49,084 bases of DNA, taken from Pseudomonas syringae (GTDB lineage Bacteria; Pseudomonadota; Gammaproteobacteria; Pseudomonadales; Pseudomonadaceae). This document shows, piece after piece, positions 8,943 to 17,196 of the stretch (position 1 is the stretch's first letter; each line of letters starts with the position of its first letter). Position numbers and translations under genes: made by a program. The DNA lies in contig NZ_WKEQ01000038.1 of NCBI RefSeq assembly GCF_021605415.1, forward strand, positions 1-49,084, given 5' to 3'. The notes under the pieces are model-generated. The model was not told the origin of the DNA and did no database searches. It saw nothing but the letters and a program-made list of their open reading frames with translations.

Positions 8943-9800
8943 TCAGGGCGCCAAACCAAAAAACGCGTTGATCAAGCGCAAGTCCCGCCGCCGCTCCATG
9001 CAGCCAATCATGTGTCGATTGACCAGGCCTTCACCGATGATCGGCAGCGCCACCACGCGCGGGTCATGGCTGACCTCCACCGATGACACAACGCCAACCC
9101 CCAGTTCCACCGCCACCGCCTCGGTCACCGCCTCACGGCTGTCCAGTTCCAGCAATACCTTGGGGCTGACCGACGCTCGCGCACAAGCCTCATCAAACGT
9201 GCGGCGGGTGATTGAGCCGGGCTCGCGCAGCACCATGATCACTTGATCGAGTTCCTTGAGTGTCAACTGCGCCGAGCGCGTTGCCCAAGGATGCGCCGCC
9301 GGCACCAGCGCGCAGATGCGCGACTCGTTCAACGCCTGTAAATGCAGGCCCTTGCGCGGTTCGACTTCAGTCAGCACGGCGACGTCGGCATGCTCGGACA
9401 ACAACGCGGCAAGGGTTTCCTGCGCGTTACCCAGACGCAGATTTACCGTGATCCCCGGATAACGCGCACGCAGGCTGGCGAGCATTGGCATAACCATGTG
9501 CGGGCCATCGGCCGCCACTTCCAGCCGCCCCGTCAGCAATTGCCGATTGGCTTCAAGCATCGCCTGGGCTTCCTCGGCCATGCCGAACATCGCCCGGGTA
9601 ATCGCCGCGAGTTTGATGCCCTCCTCGGTCAGCTCAACCCGTCGTGCGGTGCGCCTCAGCAGGGTGATCTGGTAATGCTCTTCCAACGCCTTGATGTGCC
9701 CGGTGACCGCCGGCTGACTGATGAACAGCCGCGCAGCGGCACGGGTGAAGCTGCCCTCGCGGGCCACCGCATCGAAGGCGCGGAGCTGGAACAGATTCAT
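8943..9800 (-). CDS. LysR-family regulator 2, divergent from phnW
   Basis: LysR-type regulator of 285 aa with the helix-turn-helix in residues 1-60 (SFTRAAARLFISQPAVTGHIK region) and an effector domain behind it. It is divergent from phnW-phnX with a 113-bp control gap, the classic layout for a LysR that activates the adjacent catabolic operon. It resembles the LysR at 8004-8882 in length and in the C-terminal GVGVVS and ALPI motifs. The natural effector is probably AEP or phosphonoacetaldehyde; this is inferred from position only. Confidence 0.9.
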   Translation of the reverse strand: MNLFQLRAFDAVAREGSFTRAAARLFISQPAVTGHIKALEEHYQITLLRRTARRVELTEEGIKLAAITRAMFGMAEEAQAMLEANRQLLTGRLEVAADGPHMVMPMLASLRARYPGITVNLRLGNAQETLAALLSEHADVAVLTEVEPRKGLHLQALNESRICALVPAAHPWATRSAQLTLKELDQVIMVLREPGSITRRTFDEACARASVSPKVLLELDSREAVTEAVAVELGVGVVSSVEVSHDPRVVALPIIGEGLVNRHMIGCMERRRDLRLINAFFGLAP

Positions 9801-9913
9801 GAATAACCCTCGCTGATGGCTGGCATAACGACAAACAATTTGATTGATGACGCGGCGAATTGCAATTTATCTCCCGTAGCTTCATCCCACAGCATTTTCG
9901 CGAGGACACAAGA
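9801..9913. promoter_or_regulatory. Divergent control region LysR2 / phnW
   Basis: 113-bp gap between divergent LysR2 and phnW. It is AT-rich in the middle (9825-9870) with several T-N11-A type possibilities for LysR binding, none unique. The phnW ribosome site CGAGGAC lies 8-14 bases before its ATG. Confidence 0.45.
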
Positions 9914-11017
9914 ATGAGTATCGCCGCACCGATCCTGCTCACGCCCGGCCCGTTGACCACCTCGGCCCGCACCCGCCAGGCCATGATGGTCGACTGGGGG
10001 TCATGGGATGACCGCTTCAATCAATTGACCGCCAGTCTGTGCGAACAACTGCTGGCCATCCTCAACGGCGCCGCCACTCACCACTGCGTGCCACTGCAAG
10101 GCAGCGGCACCTTCGCAGTCGAAGCGGCCATCGGCACGTTGGTGCCGCGTGACGGCAAAGTGCTCGTGTTGATCAACGGCGCTTACGGCAAGCGTCTGGC
10201 GAAAATCTGTGAAGTACTCGGCCGCTCGTACAGCACTTTCGAAACCGCCGAAGACGAACCGACCACCGCCGCCGACGTCGACCGTCTATTACGGGCCGAC
10301 AGCGACATCACCCACATCGCGCTGATCCACTGCGAAACCAGCACCGGCATTCTCAACCCGCTGCCGGAAATCGCCCAAGTCGTGGCACAACACGGCAAAC
10401 GCCTGATCATCGACGCCATGAGTTCTTTCGGCGCGCTGCCGGTGGATGCGCAGAAAGTGCCGTTCGACGCGCTGATCGCCGCCTCGGGTAAATGCCTGGA
10501 AGGCGTGCCAGGCATGGGTTTTGTCTTCGCTCGCAAGGAATCGTTGGCCGCCGCTGCCGGCAACTCGCACTCGCTGGCGATGGATCTGTATGACCAGCAC
10601 ACTTACATGATGAAAACCGGGCAATGGCGCTTCACCCCGCCGACCCACGTGGTCGCCGCGCTGCACGAAGCCTTGCTGCAATACAACGAAGAAGGTGGCC
10701 TGCCGGCACGGCACGAGCGTTACGCCGCCAACTGTCAGGCGCTCATGGAAGAGATGACCAAACTCGGGCTGAGCAGTTTTCTGCCGGCGGCGATTCAGGC
10801 ACCGATCATTGCCACGTTCCATGCGCCGAACAATCCGCGCTACCAGTTCAAGGACTTCTATGAGCGGGTCAAGGCCAAGGGTTACATCCTCTACCCCGGC
10901 AAATTGACCCAAGTCGAAACCTTCCGCGTCGGCTGCATCGGCCACGTCAATCCGGCGCAAATGCGCGAAGCGGTGGCGGCGATTGGCGAAGTACTGCGCG
11001 AGATGGAAGTCCTCTAA
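9914..11017 (+). CDS. phnW: 2-aminoethylphosphonate:pyruvate transaminase
   Basis: PLP enzyme that converts 2-aminoethylphosphonate plus pyruvate to phosphonoacetaldehyde plus alanine, the first step of AEP use. At 367 aa it has the usual PhnW length. It opens with PILLTPGPLTTSARTRQAM, a family signature. The cofactor lysine is K193 in ASGKCLEGVPG, and the cofactor-contacting aspartate is D167 in IIDAMSSFG. I chose the ATG at 9914 because it follows GAGGAC and gives the normal N-terminus; an open frame upstream to 9860 is not needed. phnX follows on the same strand after a gap holding a REP pair. Regulation is probably by the divergent LysR. Confidence 0.97.
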   Translation: MSIAAPILLTPGPLTTSARTRQAMMVDWGSWDDRFNQLTASLCEQLLAILNGAATHHCVPLQGSGTFAVEAAIGTLVPRDGKVLVLINGAYGKRLAKICEVLGRSYSTFETAEDEPTTAADVDRLLRADSDITHIALIHCETSTGILNPLPEIAQVVAQHGKRLIIDAMSSFGALPVDAQKVPFDALIAASGKCLEGVPGMGFVFARKESLAAAAGNSHSLAMDLYDQHTYMMKTGQWRFTPPTHVVAALHEALLQYNEEGGLPARHERYAANCQALMEEMTKLGLSSFLPAAIQAPIIATFHAPNNPRYQFKDFYERVKAKGYILYPGKLTQVETFRVGCIGHVNPAQMREAVAAIGEVLREMEVL

Positions 11018-11034
11018 ACCACCAAATTTCCCTC

Positions 11035-11124
11035 TGTAGGAGCGAGCCTGCTCGCGATAGCGGCCTGACATTCACCTTTGATGTCGACTGATACACCGCG
11101 ATCGCGAGCAGGCTCACTCCGACA
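11035..11124. repeat. REPIN between phnW and phnX
   Basis: Inverted arms at 11035-11058 (TGTAGGAGCGAGCCTGCTCG and on) and 11101-11124 (ATCGCGAGCAGGCTCACTCC and on), separated by 42 bases. The arms pair except at two positions. The element sits inside an apparent operon, so a phnW-phnX transcript would carry a long hairpin between the two coding regions. Confidence 0.8.
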
Positions 11125-11159
11125 TTGAACCTTATTGCCAACTCAGGATTTTGATGACC

Positions 11160-11987
11160 ATGAACTACACCAACCCAACCCAACTGCAAGCCGCCATCCT
11201 CGACTGGGCCGGCACCGTCGTCGACTTCGGTTCATTCGCGCCGACGCAGATTTTCGTCGAAGCCTTCGCCGAGTTCGACGTTCAAGTCTCTATTGATGAA
11301 GCGCGTGGCCCGATGGGCATGGGCAAATGGGATCACATCCGCACCTTGTGCGATCAGCCGCAAGTGGCCGAGCGCTATAAAAAAGCGTTCGGCCGTACCC
11401 CGACCGATGACGACGTTACCGCCATCTACAACCGCTTCATGCCATTGCAGATCGAGAAAATCGCCGAGCACTCGGCGCTGATCCCGGGCGCCCTGGACAC
11501 CATCGCCACCCTGCGCGACCAAGGCATCAAGATCGGTTCGTGCTCGGGCTATCCGAAGCAGGTCATGGATAAAGTCGTGGAACTGGCCGCCAGCAACGGC
11601 TACGTCGCCGACCATGTCGTCGCCACCGACGAAGTGCCGAACGGTCGCCCATGGCCGGCACAGGCACTGGCCAATGTGATAGCACTGGGCATCGACGATG
11701 TCGCCGCTTGCGTGAAGATTGACGACACCGTGCCAGGCATTCTCGAAGGCCGTCGCGCCGGGATGTGGACGGTCGCGCTGATCTGCTCGGGTAACGCGCT
11801 GGGCCTGGACTATGAAGGTTACCGCGCACTGAACAGCGACGAACTGGCCAACGAGCGCAAGCGTATCCACGCGCTGTTTGAGGGTTCGCGCCCGCATTAC
11901 ATGATTGACACCATCACCGATCTGCCGCAGGTGGTCGCCGACATCAATAAGCGTCTGGCCAATGGCGAAATGCCGCAAAGCAGCTGA
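11160..11987 (+). CDS. phnX: Phosphonoacetaldehyde hydrolase (phosphonatase)
   Basis: HAD-superfamily enzyme that hydrolyses phosphonoacetaldehyde to acetaldehyde and phosphate, completing AEP breakdown after PhnW. The nucleophile aspartate is D15 in ILDWAGTVVDFG, and the Schiff-base lysine unique to phosphonatases is K56 in GPMGMGKWDHI. The metal-binding DD motif is VKIDDTVPG. The length, 275 aa from this start, matches the family. The ATG at 11160 gives the family N-terminus MNYTNPT. An in-frame ATG at 11154 lies at better distance from AGGA (11144-11147) and is the alternative. A terminator follows. Confidence 0.97.
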   Translation: MNYTNPTQLQAAILDWAGTVVDFGSFAPTQIFVEAFAEFDVQVSIDEARGPMGMGKWDHIRTLCDQPQVAERYKKAFGRTPTDDDVTAIYNRFMPLQIEKIAEHSALIPGALDTIATLRDQGIKIGSCSGYPKQVMDKVVELAASNGYVADHVVATDEVPNGRPWPAQALANVIALGIDDVAACVKIDDTVPGILEGRRAGMWTVALICSGNALGLDYEGYRALNSDELANERKRIHALFEGSRPHYMIDTITDLPQVVADINKRLANGEMPQSS

Positions 11988-12003
11988 TCTCACATTACGT
12001 GCC

Positions 12004-12042
12004 AAAAAGAACGCCAATGTCTGAGCGACACTGGCGTTTTTT
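12004..12042 (+). terminator. Rho-independent terminator after phnX
   Basis: Stem AACGCCA-TGTC / GACA-TGGCGTT (12010-12021 and 12027-12038) followed by a run of T, 20 bases after the phnX stop. It closes the phnW-phnX operon. Confidence 0.85.
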
Positions 12043-12173
12043 GCCCGTTTTGCTGACCCAGCGCATGGAAAGCCTCATCGGCATCAGACAAATCCGCCAA
12101 AGCGGATTACAGTTAACGCACGCCGTCGCGCAAGAACGGCGCGTGTGAGCCATAACCTGTGAGGAAACACCGT

Positions 12174-12722
12174 ATGCCCTGGACAAACTCCACGTCGAGG
12201 TACAGCACCGTCTCGATTCTGTTGCACTGGCTGATGCTGGTGTTGTTGGTGCTGGTTTACGCCAGCATGGAGTTTCGCGGCATTTTCCCCAAGGGTAGCG
12301 GCGGCCGCACATTGATTCGTGAAGTGCATTACATGCTCGGCCTGACCGTGTTTGTGCTGGTCTGGTTTCGCCTGTTCGCCCGCAGCCTGGGCCCGGCGCC
12401 GCAGATTTTTCCGGCCTCGCCGCGCTGGCAAACGCTGCTGGCGCGGTTGATGCACTGGGCGCTGTACCTGTTCATGATCAGCATGCCGATTCTCGGCTGG
12501 CTGATTACCAGCGCCGAGGGGCATCAGGTGATGTTCTACGGCTTTGACTTGCCGCTGCTGGTGTCTGAAGACAAGGCTTTCGCCAAACAGGTCGAGGGGT
12601 GGCACGTACTCATCGCGACCATCGGCTATTGGCTGATTGGCTTGCATGCACTGGCGGGGATCTATCACCACTATGTCGTGAAGGACAACACGCTGCTGCG
12701 GATGATGCCCAAGCGCGGATGA
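12174..12722 (+). CDS. Cytochrome b561-type membrane di-haem protein
   Basis: Small inner-membrane cytochrome of 182 aa with four hydrophobic helices. The conserved haem-ligand histidines are visible in SILLHWLM, REVHYMLG, LMHWALYLF and LIGLHALAGIYHHY. Members of this family pass electrons from the quinol pool to a partner oxidoreductase or to superoxide. The ATG at 12174 is preceded by TGAGGAAA; a GTG at 12159 is the longer alternative. It is monocistronic, and no electron-transfer partner lies beside it. Confidence 0.93.
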   Translation: MPWTNSTSRYSTVSILLHWLMLVLLVLVYASMEFRGIFPKGSGGRTLIREVHYMLGLTVFVLVWFRLFARSLGPAPQIFPASPRWQTLLARLMHWALYLFMISMPILGWLITSAEGHQVMFYGFDLPLLVSEDKAFAKQVEGWHVLIATIGYWLIGLHALAGIYHHYVVKDNTLLRMMPKRG

Positions 12723-12725
12723 TCG

Positions 12726-13652
12726 TTAAGGCGCGGCTGAAAACCCGCGTCGGCCCTGCAAGCCGCCGGTGTGAACGAAGACCAGCCGCGTGCCTCTCGC
12801 GAAATATCCTGCTTTAACGTGCTGTTGGAGCGCGAGCAAGGCTTTGCCGGTGTACAGCGGCTCCAACGGGATGCCGCTGATCTGCTCAGTGGTTTCGATG
12901 AATTCAAGCAACGCTGGATCGACTTTGGCAAAACCGCCGCGGCTGGCGTCGATCAACGTATAACCGGCGTTCGCCTGCCTTGCTTCGCTCATGATCGCCG
13001 CCACTTGCTCGGGGACACCATGCCCCTGGGGCACCGCCAACGCGCCAAACACGGGACGCTTGCCATTTTCGGCCAGTACCAGCCCGGCCAGCGTGGTGCC
13101 GGTTCCGCAGGCCAGCCACCAGCCATCGACGTCATTCCAGCCGAGATTCGACAGTTGCGCGGTAGTTTGATCCTTGAACGCTTTGCAGCCGAGCGCACCG
13201 GCCAAGCCACCACCGCCCTCCGGCACAGGGTGCAACGTCGGATATTGCGTCCGCCACGGTTGCCAGAAATCCGCTTCGTGCCGTGCCCGGTAACCGGCGT
13301 AACCCAACCAATGCAAACGCATGCCGAAGGCCTGTAAATCCTTTACCGTCGGGGTGTCCTGCGTGTGACCTCTCAGCAAGCCGACGGTGGGAAAGCCCAG
13401 ACGCTTTCCTGCGGCGGCCAAGGCATGCAGATGATTGGAATGCGCGCCACCGAGGCTGATGATGCCGTCAGCCCCGGCATGGTCGGCAGCCTTGAGGTGT
13501 TCAACGAGTTTGAACCATTTGTTGCCGCTGATCAGCGGGTCGATCTGATCAAGACGCAGGATCGCCACCTCAATGCCGGCGGCAGTGAGCCAGTCCAGCA
13601 AAAGCGGTTCGAGCGGGGCTTGGGGAAGCCAGTCGGAGGGAGGTAAGAGCAT
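12726..13652 (-). CDS. PLP-dependent D-cysteine desulfhydrase / ACC deaminase-like enzyme
   Basis: Fold-type II PLP enzyme of 308 aa. The cofactor lysine lies in SGNKWFKL, and the substrate-contacting stretch LGGAHSNHLHALA follows. The phosphate loop ACGTGTTLAGL and the C-terminal FVHTGGLQG are family marks. Relatives include 1-aminocyclopropane-1-carboxylate deaminase and D-cysteine desulfhydrase. True ACC deaminases are about 338 aa with longer N-termini, so a desulfhydrase-like or unknown D-amino-acid role is more likely here. It is convergent with the cytochrome b561 gene, with only 3 bp between the ends. Confidence 0.88.
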   Translation of the reverse strand: MLLPPSDWLPQAPLEPLLLDWLTAAGIEVAILRLDQIDPLISGNKWFKLVEHLKAADHAGADGIISLGGAHSNHLHALAAAGKRLGFPTVGLLRGHTQDTPTVKDLQAFGMRLHWLGYAGYRARHEADFWQPWRTQYPTLHPVPEGGGGLAGALGCKAFKDQTTAQLSNLGWNDVDGWWLACGTGTTLAGLVLAENGKRPVFGALAVPQGHGVPEQVAAIMSEARQANAGYTLIDASRGGFAKVDPALLEFIETTEQISGIPLEPLYTGKALLALQQHVKAGYFARGTRLVFVHTGGLQGRRGFSAAP

Positions 13653-13701
13653 CGGCGCGGCAGAATCCGAAAAACCGCATTCTACCAGCCACCATTAACT
13701 G

Positions 13702-13801
13702 TGTAGGCGCTGCCGGAGACTCGGGCCGCGTTCGGACGATCTTTTGATTCTAAAAAACAGATCAAAAGATCGCAGCCTCGTTTCACTCGTCAGCGCCTAC
13801 A
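13702..13801. repeat. Nested inverted repeat (REPIN-like)
   Basis: Outer arms TGTAGGCGCTG and CAGCGCCTACA enclose an inner perfect inverted repeat GATCTTTTGAT / ATCAAAAGATC (13738-13748 and 13761-13771). It fills the gap between the PLP-enzyme promoter side and the end of fadH. The inner motif recurs at 48740-48780 near the end of the window. Confidence 0.65.
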
Positions 13802-13814
13802 GGGTGTGGGTGGA

Positions 13815-15854
13815 TCAGAGTTCGGCGGCGAGGCGCGAGCCTTGGTTGATTGCGCGTTTGGCATCCAGTTCTGCGGCTACGTCGGCGCCGCCAATGAGGT
13901 GCACGCTCTGGCCGGCTTCGACCAAGCCATCGTGCAATTCACGCAACGGATCCTGGCCTGCGCAGATCACGATGTTGTCCACGGCCAGCAATTGTGGCTC
14001 GCCGGTTTCACCGATGCGGATGTGCAGGCCTTCGTCGTCGATCTGCAGGTATTCGACACTGTTAAGCATCTGTACCTTTTTGTTTTTCAGGCCGGTGCGA
14101 TGAATCCAGCCGGTGGTCTTGCCCAGACCATCGCCGACCTTGGTTTTCTTGCGCTGCAACAGGAACACGTCCCGCGCTGGCGCATGGGGTTCAGCTTTGA
14201 TGCCGGCCACGCCACCGCGTGCTTCAAGCTGCGTGTCGATGCCCCACTCTTTCCAGAACGCGGCGCGATCCTGACTGGTGGCCACGCCTTCATGGACGAG
14301 AAATTCCGAGACGTCAAAACCGATACCGCCGGCGCCAATCACCGCGACACGCTTGCCCACCGGTTTGCGCTCAAGGATCACGTCCAGATAGCTCAGCACC
14401 TTGGCATTATCAACGCCGGGAATCGCGGGCGTACGTGGCGCGATGCCGGTGGCCAGGATGATTTCGTCGTAACCGCCCTCGACCAGTTTCGCCACGTCGA
14501 CGCGGGTGTTCAGGCACACCTCGACGTTTGTCGTCTGCAACTTGCGGTTGAAGTAACGCAGGGTTTCGAAAAACTCTTCTTTGCCCGGCACCCGCTTGGC
14601 GATGTTGAACTGGCCGCCGATTTCACTGGCCGAATCAAACAGCGTCACCTGATGCCCACGCTCGGCAGCGACAGTGGCGGCGGACAGACCCGCCGGGCCG
14701 GCGCCAACCACGGCGATTTTCTTGATCTGCTGCACCGGCAGATAGTTGAGTTCGGTTTCATGGCAGGCGCGCGGGTTGACCAGGCAAGTGGTGAGCTTGC
14801 CGCCAAACGTGTGATCCAGGCACGCCTGGTTGCAGCCGATGCACGTGTTTATTTCGTCGGCGCGACCTTCGGCAGCCTTGTTGACGAAATCCGGGTCGGC
14901 GAGGAACGGCCGCGCCATCGAGACCATGTCGGCATCACCTTCGGCCAGGATCTGCTCGGCGATTTCCGGGGTATTGATGCGGTTAGTGGTGATCAGCGGA
15001 ATGTTCACCGAACCGCGCAGTTTGGCGGTGACCTTGCTGAATGCCGCACGCGGCACCTTGGTGGCAATGGTCGGAATCCGCGCTTCGTGCCAGCCGATGC
15101 CGGTGTTGATGATTGTCGCACCGGCCTGCTCGATGGCTTTGGCCAGGGTCACGATCTCTTCCCATGAGCTGCCACCCTCAACCAGATCGAGCATCGACAG
15201 ACGGAAGATGATGATGAAATTCGGGCCGACCGCTTCGCGCACGCGGCGGACGATCTCCACCGGCAGGCGCATGCGGTTTTCGTAGCTGCCGCCCCAACGG
15301 TCGGTGCGGTGGTTGGTGTGGGCCGCGAGGAACTGATTAATGAAATAACCTTCGGAGCCCATGATTTCCACGCCGTCGTACTCGGCGGTCTGCGCGAGCA
15401 CTGAACAGGAGACGAAATCGCTGATTTGCTTCTCGATGCCCTCCTCATCCAGCTCTTTGGGCTTGAACGGGTTGATCGGCGCCTGAATCGCGCTAGGCGC
15501 GACCTGCTTCGGACTGTACGCATAACGGCCAGCATGAAGGATTTGCATACAGATCTTGCCGCCCGCTTCGTGCACGGCGCGGGTGACGATTTGGTGCTTG
15601 AGCGCTTCTTCTTCGGTGGTCAGTTTCGCCGCGCCGGAATACACGCCGCCCTCGTCGTTCGGGCCGATACCGCCGGTGACCATCAGGCCGACACCGCCAC
15701 GGGCACGTTCGGCAAAGTACGCCGCCATGCGCTCGAAACCGCCCGGTTTCTCTTCAAGACCGGTGTGCATCGAGCCCATCAGCGTGCGGTTGCGCAACGT
15801 GGTGAAGCCCAGATCCAGCGGGGCCAACAGGTGCGGGTAATGAGCGGCGGTCAT
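13815..15854 (-). CDS. fadH: NADPH-dependent 2,4-dienoyl-CoA reductase
   Basis: Three-cofactor enzyme of 679 aa that reduces 2,4-dienoyl-CoA esters during beta-oxidation of unsaturated fatty acids. The N-terminal half is an FMN-binding old-yellow-enzyme barrel with the active-site residues in MGSEGYFINQFL and GIGWHEARIPT. The cluster-binding cysteines follow as CIGCNQAC...TTC (C-x2-C-x3-C-x11-C). The C-terminal half binds FAD (VVGAGPAGLSAA) and NADPH (VIGAGGIGFDV). I chose the ATG at 15854 because GGAG precedes it by 7 bases; the frame runs on to 15866. It is monocistronic. Confidence 0.97.
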   Translation of the reverse strand: MTAAHYPHLLAPLDLGFTTLRNRTLMGSMHTGLEEKPGGFERMAAYFAERARGGVGLMVTGGIGPNDEGGVYSGAAKLTTEEEALKHQIVTRAVHEAGGKICMQILHAGRYAYSPKQVAPSAIQAPINPFKPKELDEEGIEKQISDFVSCSVLAQTAEYDGVEIMGSEGYFINQFLAAHTNHRTDRWGGSYENRMRLPVEIVRRVREAVGPNFIIIFRLSMLDLVEGGSSWEEIVTLAKAIEQAGATIINTGIGWHEARIPTIATKVPRAAFSKVTAKLRGSVNIPLITTNRINTPEIAEQILAEGDADMVSMARPFLADPDFVNKAAEGRADEINTCIGCNQACLDHTFGGKLTTCLVNPRACHETELNYLPVQQIKKIAVVGAGPAGLSAATVAAERGHQVTLFDSASEIGGQFNIAKRVPGKEEFFETLRYFNRKLQTTNVEVCLNTRVDVAKLVEGGYDEIILATGIAPRTPAIPGVDNAKVLSYLDVILERKPVGKRVAVIGAGGIGFDVSEFLVHEGVATSQDRAAFWKEWGIDTQLEARGGVAGIKAEPHAPARDVFLLQRKKTKVGDGLGKTTGWIHRTGLKNKKVQMLNSVEYLQIDDEGLHIRIGETGEPQLLAVDNIVICAGQDPLRELHDGLVEAGQSVHLIGGADVAAELDAKRAINQGSRLAAEL

Positions 15855-16062
15855 CGGTAACTCCACATCGAGCGATCACGGAAAAGGTGCGGGAGCTCTG
15901 TGTCCCCCGTCAGTCATGTTCGACAGACTAAGAGTCGCATCGCCATCACTCAATGACCGTAAGTGACAACTTATTGATCCAAACGCGCACTGCCCCTTGG
16001 CAAGCGCGGACATGGGCCCTACCCTAGTCGCCACACTCTGTACCCGGCTGTTGACTGTTTTC

Positions 16063-17193
16063 ATGCGCAAACTTCTGTACCTGACATTGTCCATGGCGCT
16101 GGTCGCCGCACTCACCACCTATGCCATGTGGGCGGCAGATCGCCCGGTGGGCCATTACCTGTCGGATCTGCGTATCAAACTTGCCGTCAATCAAGGCACG
16201 CCGGCCGATCGCGGCAATTTGCTGGGCATCCAGCCCGAGTTGTTTCCCACCGACTACCAGAGCCCTGAGCGCCTGCATCGCAAGCTTTCCGCGTATCTGC
16301 AGCAGGCTCAGGATCAGGGGCTGCTCAACGAAAAAACCGTGGTGGTGCTACCCGAGCACATCGGCACCTGGTTGCTGATCGGCGGTGAGAAAGACGAGCT
16401 GTATCAGGCGCCGACTCTGGCCGAGGCGATGAACTGGCTGGCGGCGAGCAATCCATTGCTGTTCGCCCGCGCATGGCTCGGCGCCAAGGGCAGCAGCCGC
16501 CTCGACGACGCACATTTGCGCATGAAAGCCAAAGCCATGGCTCGGGACTACCAGGCGCTGTTCGGCGGTCTGGCGAAGGAATTTCAAGTCACGCTCGTGG
16601 CCGGTTCGATCGTGCTGCCCGAGCCGAATATTCGTGACGGACAACTCAAGATCGGCCGCGGCGCGCTGTACAACAGCACCGTGGTGTTCGGCCGCGATGG
16701 CGCGCCGCTCGGTCAGCCTCAGCGGCAAATGCACCCCATCTTCGATCAGCACGAGGTGCTGGGTGCCAATGATGCACACACGCTCAATGTCGTCGACACC
16801 CCCGCCGGACGCCTCGGCGTGTTGATCGGCAGCGATAGCTGGTATCCCGACAACTACCGCAAGCTCGATGAGCAATCCGCGCGATTGGTCGCCGTACCGG
16901 CCTTCGTCGCCGGGCATCGTGCGTGGGATCAGCCGTGGCGCGGCTATAAAGGCTTGAGCACACCGGATTCGGTCAGCCTCAAGCCCGGCGAAGTCACCGA
17001 AGGCCAGGCCTGGCATCGTCTGACGCTCACCGCGCAACCGCCGAGCAGTCAGGCGCTGGCGGGCATCAGCGTATTCATGCGCGGGCAGTTCTGGGACAAG
17101 TCCGGCGCAGGCCTGAGCTTTTTCAGTAGCAACGGTCAGCAATTCGGCGACAGCGAAGCCCGTGGCGCGCGCATGCTGAACCTCTGGTTGTAA
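16063..17193 (+). CDS. Membrane-anchored nitrilase-fold protein lacking catalytic Lys and Cys
   Basis: Protein of 376 aa with an N-terminal hydrophobic segment (residues 5-24), either a signal anchor or a signal peptide. The rest resembles the carbon-nitrogen hydrolase (nitrilase) superfamily. The first catalytic residue is kept as E98 in VVLPEHIG. At the lysine position the sequence reads RQMHPIF, giving Q222. At the nucleophile position it reads LGVLIGSDSWYPD, giving G256 where CyD is expected. Two of three catalytic residues are therefore lost, and amidase activity is unlikely. It lies 3 bp before an AraC regulator, so the two are probably cotranscribed and functionally linked. The ATG at 16063 was chosen for its signal sequence; the frame is open to 15997. 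Confidence 0.75.
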   Translation: MRKLLYLTLSMALVAALTTYAMWAADRPVGHYLSDLRIKLAVNQGTPADRGNLLGIQPELFPTDYQSPERLHRKLSAYLQQAQDQGLLNEKTVVVLPEHIGTWLLIGGEKDELYQAPTLAEAMNWLAASNPLLFARAWLGAKGSSRLDDAHLRMKAKAMARDYQALFGGLAKEFQVTLVAGSIVLPEPNIRDGQLKIGRGALYNSTVVFGRDGAPLGQPQRQMHPIFDQHEVLGANDAHTLNVVDTPAGRLGVLIGSDSWYPDNYRKLDEQSARLVAVPAFVAGHRAWDQPWRGYKGLSTPDSVSLKPGEVTEGQAWHRLTLTAQPPSSQALAGISVFMRGQFWDKSGAGLSFFSSNGQQFGDSEARGARMLNLWL

Positions 17194-17196
17194 ATC

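Noticed and set aside
12726..13652. Naming the PLP enzyme as ACC deaminase (acdS)
   Set aside because: The length and motifs do not separate it from D-cysteine desulfhydrase-like enzymes, so a specific symbol is not justified.
13806..15167. 453-residue open frame opposite fadH
   Set aside because: Antisense shadow of fadH, whose cofactor motifs are intact.
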